From Nocardia mangyaensis (GTDB lineage: Bacteria > Actinomycetota > Actinomycetes > Mycobacteriales > Mycobacteriaceae), in the NCBI RefSeq assembly GCF_001886715.1, contig NZ_CP018082.1, positions 3,782,001 to 3,846,000 on the forward strand: a stretch of DNA of 64,000 nt, read 5' to 3'. Below the pieces are notes generated by a model, which saw only the letters and a list, made by a program, of their open reading frames with translations, made no database searches and had not been told where the DNA came from. Below are positions 8,774 through 17,192 of the stretch, piece by piece. Both the position numbers and the translations under genes were made by a program. Numbering within the stretch: position 1 is the first letter of the stretch; the number at the start of each line of letters is the position of its first letter.

Positions 8774-9673
8774 ATGGGCGTGCGTATCCGAGCCACCGGC
8801 ACCAGCAACACCACCGACACCCACAGCATCGTCGAGCACAGCGGCCGCGCCGCGCGACAGAGCCTGGAGCGGGCCGGAATTCGGCCCGATCAGGTCGGCG
8901 TGCTGATCAACACCGGCATCTTCCGCGACTCGAACACCGTCGAACCGGCGGTCGCCGCGCTGATCCAGAAGGCTGCGGGAATCGGGTTGGACTACACCCG
9001 AACCGATCCGCGCACCTTCTCCTTCGATCTCATGAACGGCGCGGTCGGCGTGGTCAATGCCGTGCAGGTCGCGAGTTCGGTGCTGGCGACCGGGGGCACC
9101 GACCACGTGCTGATCGTCGCGGGCGACACCCATCCTTCGCTGACCCGATCGGCAGCCGATGCCGAATTCCCCTATGCGACAGCGGGTGCGGCGCTACTGC
9201 TCGAAACGGTCGACGGACCGGAGGGCTTCGGACCGGTGCACATCGCGACCGCACCCGGCGGCCCCGCCGGGCAGGCCTATGTCGACACGGCCACCATGGG
9301 CACCGCCGGGCGCGGACTGATGACCGTCCAGCGTGATGCCGACTTCGAGGACCGGATCCTCGCTGTCGCAGGCGATGTCGCGCGAGCGGCGCTGGCCGGG
9401 GCCGCCGATGCGCGGGTCGCGCTGATCGCCTCGACCCCCAGCGCGCACTTCCCCAAGCGACTGGCCGACGCGCTCGGCATCGACCAGGACGCGGTGCGCA
9501 CCCCCGATCTCACCGACGGTGATCCGCACACCGCCGCGCTGCCGCTGGCCTACGACCGGGCTGTCGTAGCGGGCACCCTCGACGGCTACACCCACGTGCT
9601 GTTCGTCGCGGCGGGCGCGGGTCCGTCGGCGGCGGCCACCCTCTACCGGCTACCAGCGGGAACCACCGCGTGA
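8774..9673 (+). CDS. nltB: OleA-like thiolase lacking the catalytic Cys (NltB-type partner subunit)
   Basis: A 299-residue thiolase-fold protein, shorter than typical KASIII (about 320-350). At the nucleophile position the sequence reads MNGAVGVV, so the Cys is replaced by Ala90. No HQ/GN pair aligns with the other triad residues. Glu57 (TVEPAVAA) is retained and corresponds to Glu99 of the neighbour. The likely role is the non-catalytic half of a heterodimer with the preceding protein, giving an asymmetric head-to-head condensing enzyme. ATG at 8774 lies 8 bp after the previous stop, and the stop overlaps the ligase start (GTGA). An open frame extends upstream, but the homology starts at MGVRIRATG. 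The start is therefore well placed, the partner role is inference. Confidence 0.8.
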   Translation: MGVRIRATGTSNTTDTHSIVEHSGRAARQSLERAGIRPDQVGVLINTGIFRDSNTVEPAVAALIQKAAGIGLDYTRTDPRTFSFDLMNGAVGVVNAVQVASSVLATGGTDHVLIVAGDTHPSLTRSAADAEFPYATAGAALLLETVDGPEGFGPVHIATAPGGPAGQAYVDTATMGTAGRGLMTVQRDADFEDRILAVAGDVARAALAGAADARVALIASTPSAHFPKRLADALGIDQDAVRTPDLTDGDPHTAALPLAYDRAVVAGTLDGYTHVLFVAAGAGPSAAATLYRLPAGTTA

Positions 9674-11331
9674 GCACAGCGACCTACTGGCAGACCATCG
9701 ACGGATTCCGTAAACTCGCTCGCGCGGACCCGCAGCGGGCGGCGGTGATCTACCCGGACGGCAAGCGGGCCGACGGCCTGCCCGACTACCGGTCGATCAG
9801 CTACCGCGAACTCGATCGGTGGTCGGAGGCGATCGCCGAGCAGCTCACCCGGTCGGGGGTGGTCAGCGGAACACGCACCATCGTGCTCGTGCTGCCCAGT
9901 CCGGAGCTGTACGCGATCCTGTTCGCGCTGTTGAAGATCGGCGCGGTGCCGGTGGTGATCGACCCCGGCATGGGGATCCGGCGGATGGTGCACTGTCTGC
10001 GGGCCGTGCGGGCCGAGGCCTTCATCGGTATCCCGGCGGCACACGCCGTGCGGGTGCTGTTCGCCCGGAGCTTCCGGCAGGTGCGCACCACCCTCACGGT
10101 CGGGCGGCGCTGGTTCTGGCGCGGACCGACCCTGCGGTCGGTGGGGCGCACGCCGACGAGCGCGCTGACCGATCGGGTGCCCGCCCGTCCCGATGACGTC
10201 CTGATCATCGGCTTCACCACTGGCAGCACCGGTCCGGCGAAGGCGGTCGAACTGACCCACGGCAATCTCGCCGCCATGGTGGAGCAGGTCCACGCCGCGC
10301 GCGGGCGCACCGAGCCGGACACCTCGCTGGTCACGCTGCCGCTGGTCGGGGTGCTCGATCTGCTGCTCGGGTCGCGGTGTGTGTTGCCACCGCTGATCCC
10401 GAGCAAGGTCGGCTCCACCGATCCGGCGCATGTGGTCGACGCGATCGACCGTTTCGGGGTACGGACCATGTTCGCCTCCCCCGCCGTGCTCATTCCACTG
10501 CTCGAGTACCTGCGCGCACACCCGGTGGAACTGCCGTCGCTGGCCAGCGTCTTCTCCGGCGGCGCCCCGGTTCCCGACTGGTGTGTGGCCGGGTTGCGCG
10601 AGGTGTTGCGCGAGGACGCCGAGGTCTACGCCGGTTACGGCTCGACCGAGGCACTGCCCATGTCGACCATCGAATCGCGCGAGCTCCTCGACGGTCTGGT
10701 CGAGCGGGCTCACCGGGGCGAGGGCACGTGTATCGGGCGGCCGGCCGATCGCGTCGAGGTGCGGTTGTTGGCGATCACCGACGACCCGGTCGCGCAGTGG
10801 GCCGACGCCGAGATCCCGACCGGGAAGCGCGCGGTGGGTGAACTCGTCGTCGCGGGACCGAATGTCAGCACGCGCTACTACTGGCCCGAGAAGGCGAACA
10901 CGGCGGGCAAGATCGCCGACGGCGAGCGGATCTGGCATCGTACCGGCGACCTGGGCTGGATCGACGAGGTGGGCCGGATCTGGTTCTGCGGGCGCAAGAG
11001 CCAGCGCGTCGAGACCGCGCACGGACCGATGTTCACCGTGCAGGTCGAGCAGGTCTTCAATGTGGTGGCCGGAGTGTCGCGCACCGCGCTCGTCGGGGTC
11101 GGCCCCGCGGGCGCGCAGCGACCGGTGCTGTGCGTGGAGCTCGAGCCGGGCGCGGATCCGGTCGCGGCGCAGACCCGGTTGCGCACGCGCGCGGCCGAAT
11201 TCGACACCGTCGCGCCGATCGTCGACTTCCCGATCCATCCGGGCTTCCCGGTCGACATCCGCCACAATGCCAAGATCGGCCGTGAGGAACTCGCCCGCTG
11301 GGCGGCCAAGCAAGAGGATGGGCAGCGATGA
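9670..11331 (+). CDS. nltC: OleC-like AMP-dependent beta-lactone synthetase (NltC-type)
   Basis: A 553-residue adenylate-forming enzyme. Motifs are the phosphate loop IIGFTTGSTGPAKAVELTH (about residues 178-196), YAGYGSTEALPMS (about 319-331), and HRTGDLGWID with GRKSQRVE (about 420-445). OleC enzymes activate a 2-alkyl-3-hydroxyacid with ATP and close it to a beta-lactone; with thiolases upstream and a reductase downstream this is the expected activity, rather than acyl-CoA ligation. The GTG start overlaps the previous stop by 4 bp and the stop overlaps the reductase start (ATGA), so expression is coupled. In olefin-forming bacteria an OleB hydrolase would decarboxylate the lactone to an alkene; none is encoded in this operon, so the lactone is probably the end product. 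Confidence 0.85.
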   Translation: MSTATYWQTIDGFRKLARADPQRAAVIYPDGKRADGLPDYRSISYRELDRWSEAIAEQLTRSGVVSGTRTIVLVLPSPELYAILFALLKIGAVPVVIDPGMGIRRMVHCLRAVRAEAFIGIPAAHAVRVLFARSFRQVRTTLTVGRRWFWRGPTLRSVGRTPTSALTDRVPARPDDVLIIGFTTGSTGPAKAVELTHGNLAAMVEQVHAARGRTEPDTSLVTLPLVGVLDLLLGSRCVLPPLIPSKVGSTDPAHVVDAIDRFGVRTMFASPAVLIPLLEYLRAHPVELPSLASVFSGGAPVPDWCVAGLREVLREDAEVYAGYGSTEALPMSTIESRELLDGLVERAHRGEGTCIGRPADRVEVRLLAITDDPVAQWADAEIPTGKRAVGELVVAGPNVSTRYYWPEKANTAGKIADGERIWHRTGDLGWIDEVGRIWFCGRKSQRVETAHGPMFTVQVEQVFNVVAGVSRTALVGVGPAGAQRPVLCVELEPGADPVAAQTRLRTRAAEFDTVAPIVDFPIHPGFPVDIRHNAKIGREELARWAAKQEDGQR

Positions 11332-12371
11332 AGATTCTGGTCACCGGCGCCTCGGGCTTCCTCGGTGGTGCGCTGGTACGGGCGCTGGTCGCCGACGGCG
11401 CGCACGAGGTGTCGATCCTGGTGCGCCGCACCAGCGTTCTCGACGATCTCGGCGCGGCCGGGAACCAGGTGAGGATCGTGTACGGCGATCTCACCGACGC
11501 GGCATCGCTGGTGCGCGCCACCGACGGCATGGACGTGGTGATCCACAGTGCGGCCCGCGTCGACGAACGCGGGACCAGGGACCGCTTCTGGACCGAGAAC
11601 GTGCGGGCCACCGAGTTGCTGCTCGATGCCGCCCGGCGCGGTGGGGCGAGCCGGTTCGTCTTCGTCTCCAGCCCCAGCGCACTGATGGATCGCGACGGCG
11701 GCGACCAGCGCGACGTCGACGAATCGCTGCCGTACCCGCGGCGCTATCTCAACTTCTACTCCGAGACCAAGGCCGCCGCCGAGCGGGCCGTGCTCGCCGC
11801 GAACGCGCCCGGATTCACCACGGTCGCGCTGCGACCGCGGGCGATCTGGGGTGCGGGTGACCGATCGGGGCCGATCGTGCGACTGCTCGGGCGCACCGCC
11901 GAGGGCAAGCTGCCCGATCTGTCCTACGGGCGGACCGTCGAGGCCTCGCTGTGCCACGTGGACAATATCGTGCACGCGGGTTTGCTAGCACTGACCGCGG
12001 AGGCGATCGGCGGCAAGGCCTATTTCATCGCCGATGCCGAGAAGACCGATGTGTGGCGGTTTCTCGGCGAGGTCGCGACCCGGCTGGGATACGAGCCACC
12101 GTCGCGGCAACCGAATCCACGGGTTCTCGCCGCGGTCGTCGCGGCCATCGAGACGGTGTGGCGGATTCCGGCGGTGGCGAACCGCTGGTCGCCGCCGCTG
12201 TCGCGCTATGCCGTCGCCTTGATGACCCGCAGCGCCACCTACGACACCGGCGCCGCCCGCCGCGACCTCGGCTACGCGCCGGTCGTCGACCGCGAGACCG
12301 GGCTCACCGCGTTCCTGGACTGGCTCGACCGCCAAGGTGGCGTCGAGGCGCTGACCAGGGACCTGCGGTAG
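11328..12371 (+). CDS. nltD: OleD-like NAD(P)-dependent 3-ketoacid reductase (NltD-type, 3beta-HSD/SDR family)
   Basis: A 347-residue extended SDR. The N-terminus has the dinucleotide fold VTGASGFLGGALVRAL (about residues 4-19). The catalytic YxxxK pair is in NFYSETKAAAERAV (Tyr and Lys near 144-148), preceded by the Ser of FVSSPSA. The family includes OleD, which reduces the 2-alkyl-3-ketoacid made by OleA before lactone closure, and 3beta-hydroxysteroid dehydrogenases. ATG at 11328 overlaps the ligase stop as ATGA. A 29-bp gap precedes the next gene, which is still likely to be in the same transcript. A sterol dehydrogenase role would be the alternative reading, but the operon argues against it. 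Confidence 0.85.
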   Translation: MKILVTGASGFLGGALVRALVADGAHEVSILVRRTSVLDDLGAAGNQVRIVYGDLTDAASLVRATDGMDVVIHSAARVDERGTRDRFWTENVRATELLLDAARRGGASRFVFVSSPSALMDRDGGDQRDVDESLPYPRRYLNFYSETKAAAERAVLAANAPGFTTVALRPRAIWGAGDRSGPIVRLLGRTAEGKLPDLSYGRTVEASLCHVDNIVHAGLLALTAEAIGGKAYFIADAEKTDVWRFLGEVATRLGYEPPSRQPNPRVLAAVVAAIETVWRIPAVANRWSPPLSRYAVALMTRSATYDTGAARRDLGYAPVVDRETGLTAFLDWLDRQGGVEALTRDLR

Positions 12372-12400
12372 TCACCGCCCGACCGACTCACCGGAGAATC

Positions 12401-13606
12401 ATGAACGCCACCCATCCTTTCCGTCGCGGTATCTCGACCACCGAGCGCATGTACTTCCCGATGCGGGAGCTGGCGCCGCCGTTCCTCATGCAGTTGGCGA
12501 TCCCCGGCGAGGGTGAGATCGACCCCGAGCGGCTGCGCCGGGCTGTCGCGGTGGCCGCGGCGGTGACGCCCGGGGCCCGGCTGGTTCGGCGCGGCGCGGA
12601 ATGGGTCGACAGTGGTGTCGATCCGGCGGTCCGGATCGTGCCCGGCCACCGGTTGCTCGAGCCCGCGCTCGAAACCGACCCGGTGCTCACCAGCGCCATC
12701 GGCCCGACGCCGGAGGCCACCGTCGAGGTCCTGTTGCTCACCGGTGCCCCGGTGACGCTGATCTTCCGGGTCTTCCACGGCGTGATGGACGGCATGGGCA
12801 TGGTCGTCTGGGCGGGCAACGTGCTGCGGGCGCTGCGCGGGCAGGACCCGCTCCCGCAGCTCGACCCGATCGCCGATCAGGAACTGGTGCAGCGGGTCGG
12901 CGCGCCCGGCAGGCCGACACCGATGGTGCCGCGCTATCGCAGTGCCGTCGGGCGGGGCAGGCAGCGGCGTGGCCTGGCCCGGCATCTGCTGCGCACCCGG
13001 TCCGTCGACGCCGCCGGGCCGGGCGCGCTGGCCCGCGTCTGCGCGCTGCTGGCCGCCGAGACGACCGGTCCTTCGCGCATCATGATGCCGGTCGACCTGC
13101 GCCGACACGATCCCGAACTGCGGTCCACCGCCAACCTCGCGCTGCCACTGTTCCTCGACATCGCGCCCGGCAGCGACTGGACCCGGGTCCGGGATCAGAT
13201 CAAGACCGGGCTGCGCGAGCGCCGCGAGCTGAACCAGCTGGCCAACACCCGGATCACGCTGGTGCCCGACCGGATCAATCGCGGTGTCCTGCACACCACG
13301 AATTGGCTGGGCGCGCGGGTCGGCCGGAATCTGGCCTCGGCGACGGTGTCGCACATGGGTCGTTTCACGGCCGACGAGCTCGCCGTGCCCGGTTTCCGGC
13401 CGACCGGATTGTTCGTGCTGCCCCAGCACAGCGTCGCCATGCCGCTGTTGTTCGGGCTCACCGAGTTCGACGGGCGCACCCAGCTCACCGTGTCCGCGCG
13501 CAACGGCGCCGGGATCGAGGAGCGGCTCGAAGCACTTCTGGATCGGATCGTCGCCATGCTCGAAGCCGAACTGCCCATGCGTGATTCGGCGGATCCGCGA
13601 CGATGA
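12401..13606 (+). CDS. HxxxDG acyltransferase-like protein linked to the beta-lactone operon
   Basis: A 401-residue condensation/WS-DGAT superfamily protein, divergent from the cassette acyltransferases. The motif is VFHGVMDGMGMVVW, with His126, Asp130 and Gly131 intact. The C-terminal half has ATVSHMGRFTADEL (about residues 309-322), typical of the second lobe in this fold. ATG at 12401 is preceded by CCGGAG. Its stop overlaps the MMPL start as ATGA. I recall no acyltransferase in the core nltABCD pathway, so this gene may tailor the lactone, acylate another lipid, or belong to a separate lipid pathway with the MMPL transporter. Substrate unknown. Confidence 0.72.
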   Translation: MNATHPFRRGISTTERMYFPMRELAPPFLMQLAIPGEGEIDPERLRRAVAVAAAVTPGARLVRRGAEWVDSGVDPAVRIVPGHRLLEPALETDPVLTSAIGPTPEATVEVLLLTGAPVTLIFRVFHGVMDGMGMVVWAGNVLRALRGQDPLPQLDPIADQELVQRVGAPGRPTPMVPRYRSAVGRGRQRRGLARHLLRTRSVDAAGPGALARVCALLAAETTGPSRIMMPVDLRRHDPELRSTANLALPLFLDIAPGSDWTRVRDQIKTGLRERRELNQLANTRITLVPDRINRGVLHTTNWLGARVGRNLASATVSHMGRFTADELAVPGFRPTGLFVLPQHSVAMPLLFGLTEFDGRTQLTVSARNGAGIEERLEALLDRIVAMLEAELPMRDSADPRR

Positions 13607-15768
13607 CCGCCTTGGCTCGGCTCGTCCTCGCCCGACCGCGCGCCGTCCTGGCGGTGGTCGTGGTGTTCATCGGTCTGTGTGCCGCGTACGGCGCGGGCGT
13701 CACCGAACGACTCAGCGCGGGCGGGTTCACCGACCCGGACAGCGAATCCGCGCTGGTGGATCGGGTGGTCACCGAGCATCTGGGACCGCAGAGTCCCGAT
13801 GTGGTCGCCCTCTACACCGCACCCGACGGGATGAGCATCGACGAGCTCGGGCCGCGGGTCCGCGCGGGGATCGAACGGATCGATCCGGCGCTGCTGGCGC
13901 GCCCAGTGGACAGCTACTGGACCGCGCTGCCGCCGCGCAAGAACTTCCTCGTCTCGGCGGACGGGCGGCACGCGGTGGCGGTGGTGTTCACCGCGGGTGA
14001 CGACACCGAGCGCATCGCCGCCTATCCCGACATCGCCGAGGCTCTTCAGCTGCCCGATGTCGAGACGCGACTGTCCGGTTACAGCGCGCTCAACACCGAG
14101 ATCATCGAGCGTTCGCAGCGCGATCTCATTGTGGCGGAGTCGATCTCGCTACCGTTGACACTGGCGATTCTCGTGCTGGTGTTCGGTGGGCTCGCCGCCG
14201 GCGCGCTGCCCGTCGTGGTCGGCGTACTCGCGGTCGGGGGCGCGCTGGGCGCCATCCGGCTGCTGGCCGAGACGACCGAGGTCACGACGTTCGCCGTCAA
14301 CATCGCCTCGCTGCTCGGCCTCGGCATGGCCATCGACTACGGGTTGTTCCTGGTCAGCCGGTTCCGGGAGGAGTACGGCGCGAGTGGGGACGTGCGTGCG
14401 GCCGTCGCGCGGACCTACGCGACCGCCGGGCGCACCGTCGCGGTCTCCGCGCTGCTGTTGATCTGCGCGTTCGCGGGCACGCTCGTGTTCCCGCAGGCGG
14501 TGCTGCGCTCGCTCGGCATCGGCGCGATCGCCGCGGTGGCGCTGGCCGCTGCGCTCTCGCTCACCGTGCTGCCCGCGCTGCTGACGCTGTTCGGGACGCG
14601 GATCGGGCGGGCGAAGTCCTCCACACGCACGGAACATTTCTGGGGCCGGGTGGTCGACGGGGTGCTGCGACGGCCGGGGGCGGTCGCGGTCGCCGTTGGC
14701 GCGATCCTGCTCGTGTTGGCGGCTCCGCTCACCGGCCTGCGGCTCGGGGAGATCGACCATCGCGCGCTGCCGCTCGGCAGCGATATGCGTGACACCGTCG
14801 ACGAGCTCACCGACTCCTTCCCCGCCGCGGCGAGCGGGGCGACGGTGCTGCTGCGCGGTGTGGACGGTGCCGCGCCGCAGTCGGCGGCGGTGAGCCGGGT
14901 CCGCACCGCTCTCGGTGCGCTGGACGGGGTCGACGAGGTGGTCCAGGTGGGGCGCGACGAGGATTTCGTCGTCGTGCACGTCTTCCTCACCGCCGCCGAC
15001 CGCAGCGAGGCGGCCACCGCGACCGTCGAGGCCATACGCGCGCTCGAACCACCCGAGGGGACCACGGTCGCCGTGGGCGGCGACACCGCGGCGACACTGG
15101 ACAGTGTCGAGTCCACCGTGGGCACCCTACCGCTCATGATCGTCGTCATGGTGCTGGCCACGATGGTCCTGCTGACGGTGGCGTTCCGGTCCATCGTGCT
15201 GCCGCTCAAGGCCGTGGTGATGGCCTTCCTCAGCCTGGCTGCCACCTTCGGGGTGCTGACCTGGATCTTCTACGAAGGCCATCTGGCCTCCGTCCTCGGC
15301 ATCAGTCCCGGTCCGCTGCCCGCGGGCATGACCGTGCTGATCATCGCCGTGGTGTTCGGCCTGTCCACCGACTACGAGGTCTTCCTGCTCTCCCGGATGG
15401 CCGAAGCCCACCGCGACGGTGCCGACACCGCCACCGCGGTCCGCACCGGCACCGTCGCCACCGCCCGCGTCATCACCGCCGCGGCCGTCCTGCTCATCCT
15501 GGTCACCGGCGCCTTCGCCCTCTCCCCGCTCACCCCCATGCGCCTGCTCGGGATCGGCATGATCATCGCGCTGATCCTCGATGCCACCCTCGTCCGTATG
15601 CTCCTCGTCCCCGCCCTCGTCCAGCTCATGGGCCCGGCCAACTGGTGGCTACCGCGGCTATCGTGGAGGCGTGGGAATCATGGGCGAGCTGTTTCCGGGC
15701 AAGAAGCTGCAGAACGAGGAGACGGGCGACTCGAACGGGCAACCCAGGCAGCCGCGCCTCGATCTTGA
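13603..15768 (+). CDS. MMPL-family RND lipid transporter
   Basis: A 721-residue RND/MMPL permease, within the usual 700-950 range. One N-terminal membrane helix (about residues 15-35) is followed by an extracytoplasmic domain to about 180, a five-helix bundle to about 340 with GMAIDYGLFLVSRFREE (the functional Asp-Tyr pair), a further helix near 360-380, a second outer domain, and a second bundle with VFGLSTDYEVFLLSRMAE. MMPL proteins export surface lipids in mycolate-containing actinobacteria. It is translationally coupled to the acyltransferase (ATGA) in the beta-lactone operon, so export of the lactone or a derivative is a reasonable inference. The last 35 residues after NWWLPRL are a non-conserved tail overlapping a small downstream frame. 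Confidence 0.88.
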   Translation: MTALARLVLARPRAVLAVVVVFIGLCAAYGAGVTERLSAGGFTDPDSESALVDRVVTEHLGPQSPDVVALYTAPDGMSIDELGPRVRAGIERIDPALLARPVDSYWTALPPRKNFLVSADGRHAVAVVFTAGDDTERIAAYPDIAEALQLPDVETRLSGYSALNTEIIERSQRDLIVAESISLPLTLAILVLVFGGLAAGALPVVVGVLAVGGALGAIRLLAETTEVTTFAVNIASLLGLGMAIDYGLFLVSRFREEYGASGDVRAAVARTYATAGRTVAVSALLLICAFAGTLVFPQAVLRSLGIGAIAAVALAAALSLTVLPALLTLFGTRIGRAKSSTRTEHFWGRVVDGVLRRPGAVAVAVGAILLVLAAPLTGLRLGEIDHRALPLGSDMRDTVDELTDSFPAAASGATVLLRGVDGAAPQSAAVSRVRTALGALDGVDEVVQVGRDEDFVVVHVFLTAADRSEAATATVEAIRALEPPEGTTVAVGGDTAATLDSVESTVGTLPLMIVVMVLATMVLLTVAFRSIVLPLKAVVMAFLSLAATFGVLTWIFYEGHLASVLGISPGPLPAGMTVLIIAVVFGLSTDYEVFLLSRMAEAHRDGADTATAVRTGTVATARVITAAAVLLILVTGAFALSPLTPMRLLGIGMIIALILDATLVRMLLVPALVQLMGPANWWLPRLSWRRGNHGRAVSGQEAAERGDGRLERATQAAAPRS

Positions 15769-15841
15769 CCTGGACGCAGGGGTGATTCGGCTGTCCGGCG
15801 CGGTCCCGCCGCGTGCCGAGGGCGCCGAATCCGACGACTGA
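15680..15841 (+). CDS. Small acidic hypothetical protein (53 aa) overlapping the MMPL gene end
   Basis: A short frame starting MGELFPGKK and ending RAEGAESDD, very hydrophilic, with a central LDLDLDAGVIRL motif. It overlaps the last 89 bp of the MMPL gene in another frame. GGAGG at 15665-15669 lies 10 bp before the ATG, a good ribosome binding site; a GTG at 15671 is too close to it to be used. I do not recognise the family. The alternative is that the MMPL tail is the genuine coding sequence and this frame is spurious, but the ribosome binding site and the non-conserved MMPL tail favour a real small protein. Confidence 0.45.
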   Translation: MGELFPGKKLQNEETGDSNGQPRQPRLDLDLDAGVIRLSGAVPPRAEGAESDD

Positions 15842-15966
15842 CGGTCGACGGCTTTCGCTGAGCACCTGCCTTCGATATCCGCGTACAGGTTGTCGTGGAG
15901 CGGTACACCAGGCGGGGCAGTGGGCGATGACCGGGCGCGCTCGAGTGAGTTCGCGTCCGCCGCGGC

Positions 15967-16689
15967 TCACCCCGCGAGCAGATCGGCGCCCACGTGACGC
16001 GTCGACATGCCGAACACGGGACCGTCGTCGCCGACGCGCTCGACCACGGGATCGGGCGCGCGCAGCAGTTCGGCGGCGCTGACTTCGCAGAGGTCATAGC
16101 GGCTGTTCTCACACAGCAGCTCGACCAGCGACACCTCCGAGACCGTGTCGTCGAGGGAGAAATCGGCGAAGCCGTCCGCGGCGAGCGCGGCCTCGATGGC
16201 GCGCACCGGCCTCGGCTCGGCCGCGTGGGCCAGGGTCAGATGAGGGTGTAGCGGTTCGCCGAACTCGGGGATCCGCTCGCGGATCCACACCCCGGTCAGC
16301 GCGCTGACCAGGTCCTCACGGACGCGCAACAGTTCCTCCGGCAGGGCGATCGGCAAACGCACCGAATCGGCGGCGACCACCGGCGGTCCGAAGGTGAGTG
16401 GGAATGGCGCGTGCGCGGCCAGAAGGTCGCGCGCACCGGCGATCAGCGCCGCCAGGTCCACCCCCTTGACCCCATCGACGAATCCGATGCCCTGCACCGA
16501 AACCCGCAGCCGGGTGGCGTCGACCTGCTCGAACCCACGTAATCGGGTCAGCACCGGCGCGAAGATCTCGACCAGTTTGTCCGCGACCGGCTGGGTGGGG
16601 GTGACCTGCCAGTCGTAGAACGACCGGCCCGGCGTCCACCCCGGCCGCCACCACCAGCGGCTGGCAACAGTCATCTCGCTTGTGATCAT
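15967..16689 (-). CDS. 2'-5' RNA ligase (LigT/2H phosphoesterase)-like protein with a degenerate first motif
   Basis: A 240-residue protein with the 2H phosphoesterase layout. The C-terminal catalytic motif is intact: HPHLTLAH, with His150 and Thr152. At the matching N-terminal position, where HxT/S is expected before a hydrophobic-Q-G strand, the sequence reads LRVSVQGIG: Arg62 replaces the first catalytic His and Ser64 is kept. The family processes cyclic or linear 2',5'-phosphodiesters in RNA or small nucleotides. Loss of one His suggests altered or lost catalysis. ATG at 16689 has AGGTGG 6 bp upstream; an internal ATG at 16674 is an alternative. It is convergent with the small upstream gene and not obviously connected to the lipid genes. 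Confidence 0.6.
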   Translation of the reverse strand: MITSEMTVASRWWWRPGWTPGRSFYDWQVTPTQPVADKLVEIFAPVLTRLRGFEQVDATRLRVSVQGIGFVDGVKGVDLAALIAGARDLLAAHAPFPLTFGPPVVAADSVRLPIALPEELLRVREDLVSALTGVWIRERIPEFGEPLHPHLTLAHAAEPRPVRAIEAALAADGFADFSLDDTVSEVSLVELLCENSRYDLCEVSAAELLRAPDPVVERVGDDGPVFGMSTRHVGADLLAG

Positions 16690-16849
16690 GGTGTTCCACC
16701 TACCGATCTGTGCGATGCCAGTTACCTGTCAGCGACGCTATTCCCGCCGAGACCCGGTCACAACGCAGCGAGACCGATCTGTTGCGCCTTCGATTCCGAG
16801 TCCACGCTTTGACCGACAATCCGTTCACCGGAGTCTCTACACTGACCGC

Positions 16850-17188
16850 ATGCCAGTTCGACGGCTGATCACGCTCTCCGCGTTCGCCTTCCTCCTCCCG
16901 TTCGCCTCCGCCTGCACCATGACCGGCCACGGTACGACCACCGAGTGCGCCGTCAGCGGGTGCACCGTCACCTTCGAACGGGGCGTGAGCGCGAAAGCCT
17001 CGGTCCTGGGCATCGACGCGGAGCTGGTCGCCGTCGACGGCGACCTGGTCACCCTGAGCATCGGCGGCCAGCGGGTGACCGTGCCGGTCGGGGAATCCGA
17101 GGCCGCGGGCGGCACGAACGTGCGGGTCAGTGAGGTCACGCCGGACAAGGTGGTCGTGGTGCTCGCGACCGGCCTGGAGCAGAACTGA
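16850..17188 (+). CDS. Small secreted lipoprotein, hypothetical
   Basis: A 112-residue protein with a lipoprotein signal: basic MPVRR, a hydrophobic stretch, and a lipobox ending ASAC with the lipidated Cys at residue 22. The mature part is about 90 residues, begins with Ser/Thr/Gly-rich sequence including two further cysteines (ECAVSGCTV, which may form a disulfide), and continues as a beta-rich domain (LVAVDGDLVTLSIGGQRVTVPVGE). No family is recognised. An upstream in-frame ATG at 16682 exists, but the signal peptide begins at this one. It converges on the NTF2-like gene with only 4 bp between the stops. Confidence 0.72.
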   Translation: MPVRRLITLSAFAFLLPFASACTMTGHGTTTECAVSGCTVTFERGVSAKASVLGIDAELVAVDGDLVTLSIGGQRVTVPVGESEAAGGTNVRVSEVTPDKVVVVLATGLEQN

Positions 17189-17192
17189 GCGC

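Noticed and set aside
9643..11313. 556-codon minus-strand frame opposite the beta-lactone synthetase gene
   Set aside because: No recognisable motif, and biased composition; the opposite strand encodes a complete adenylating enzyme.
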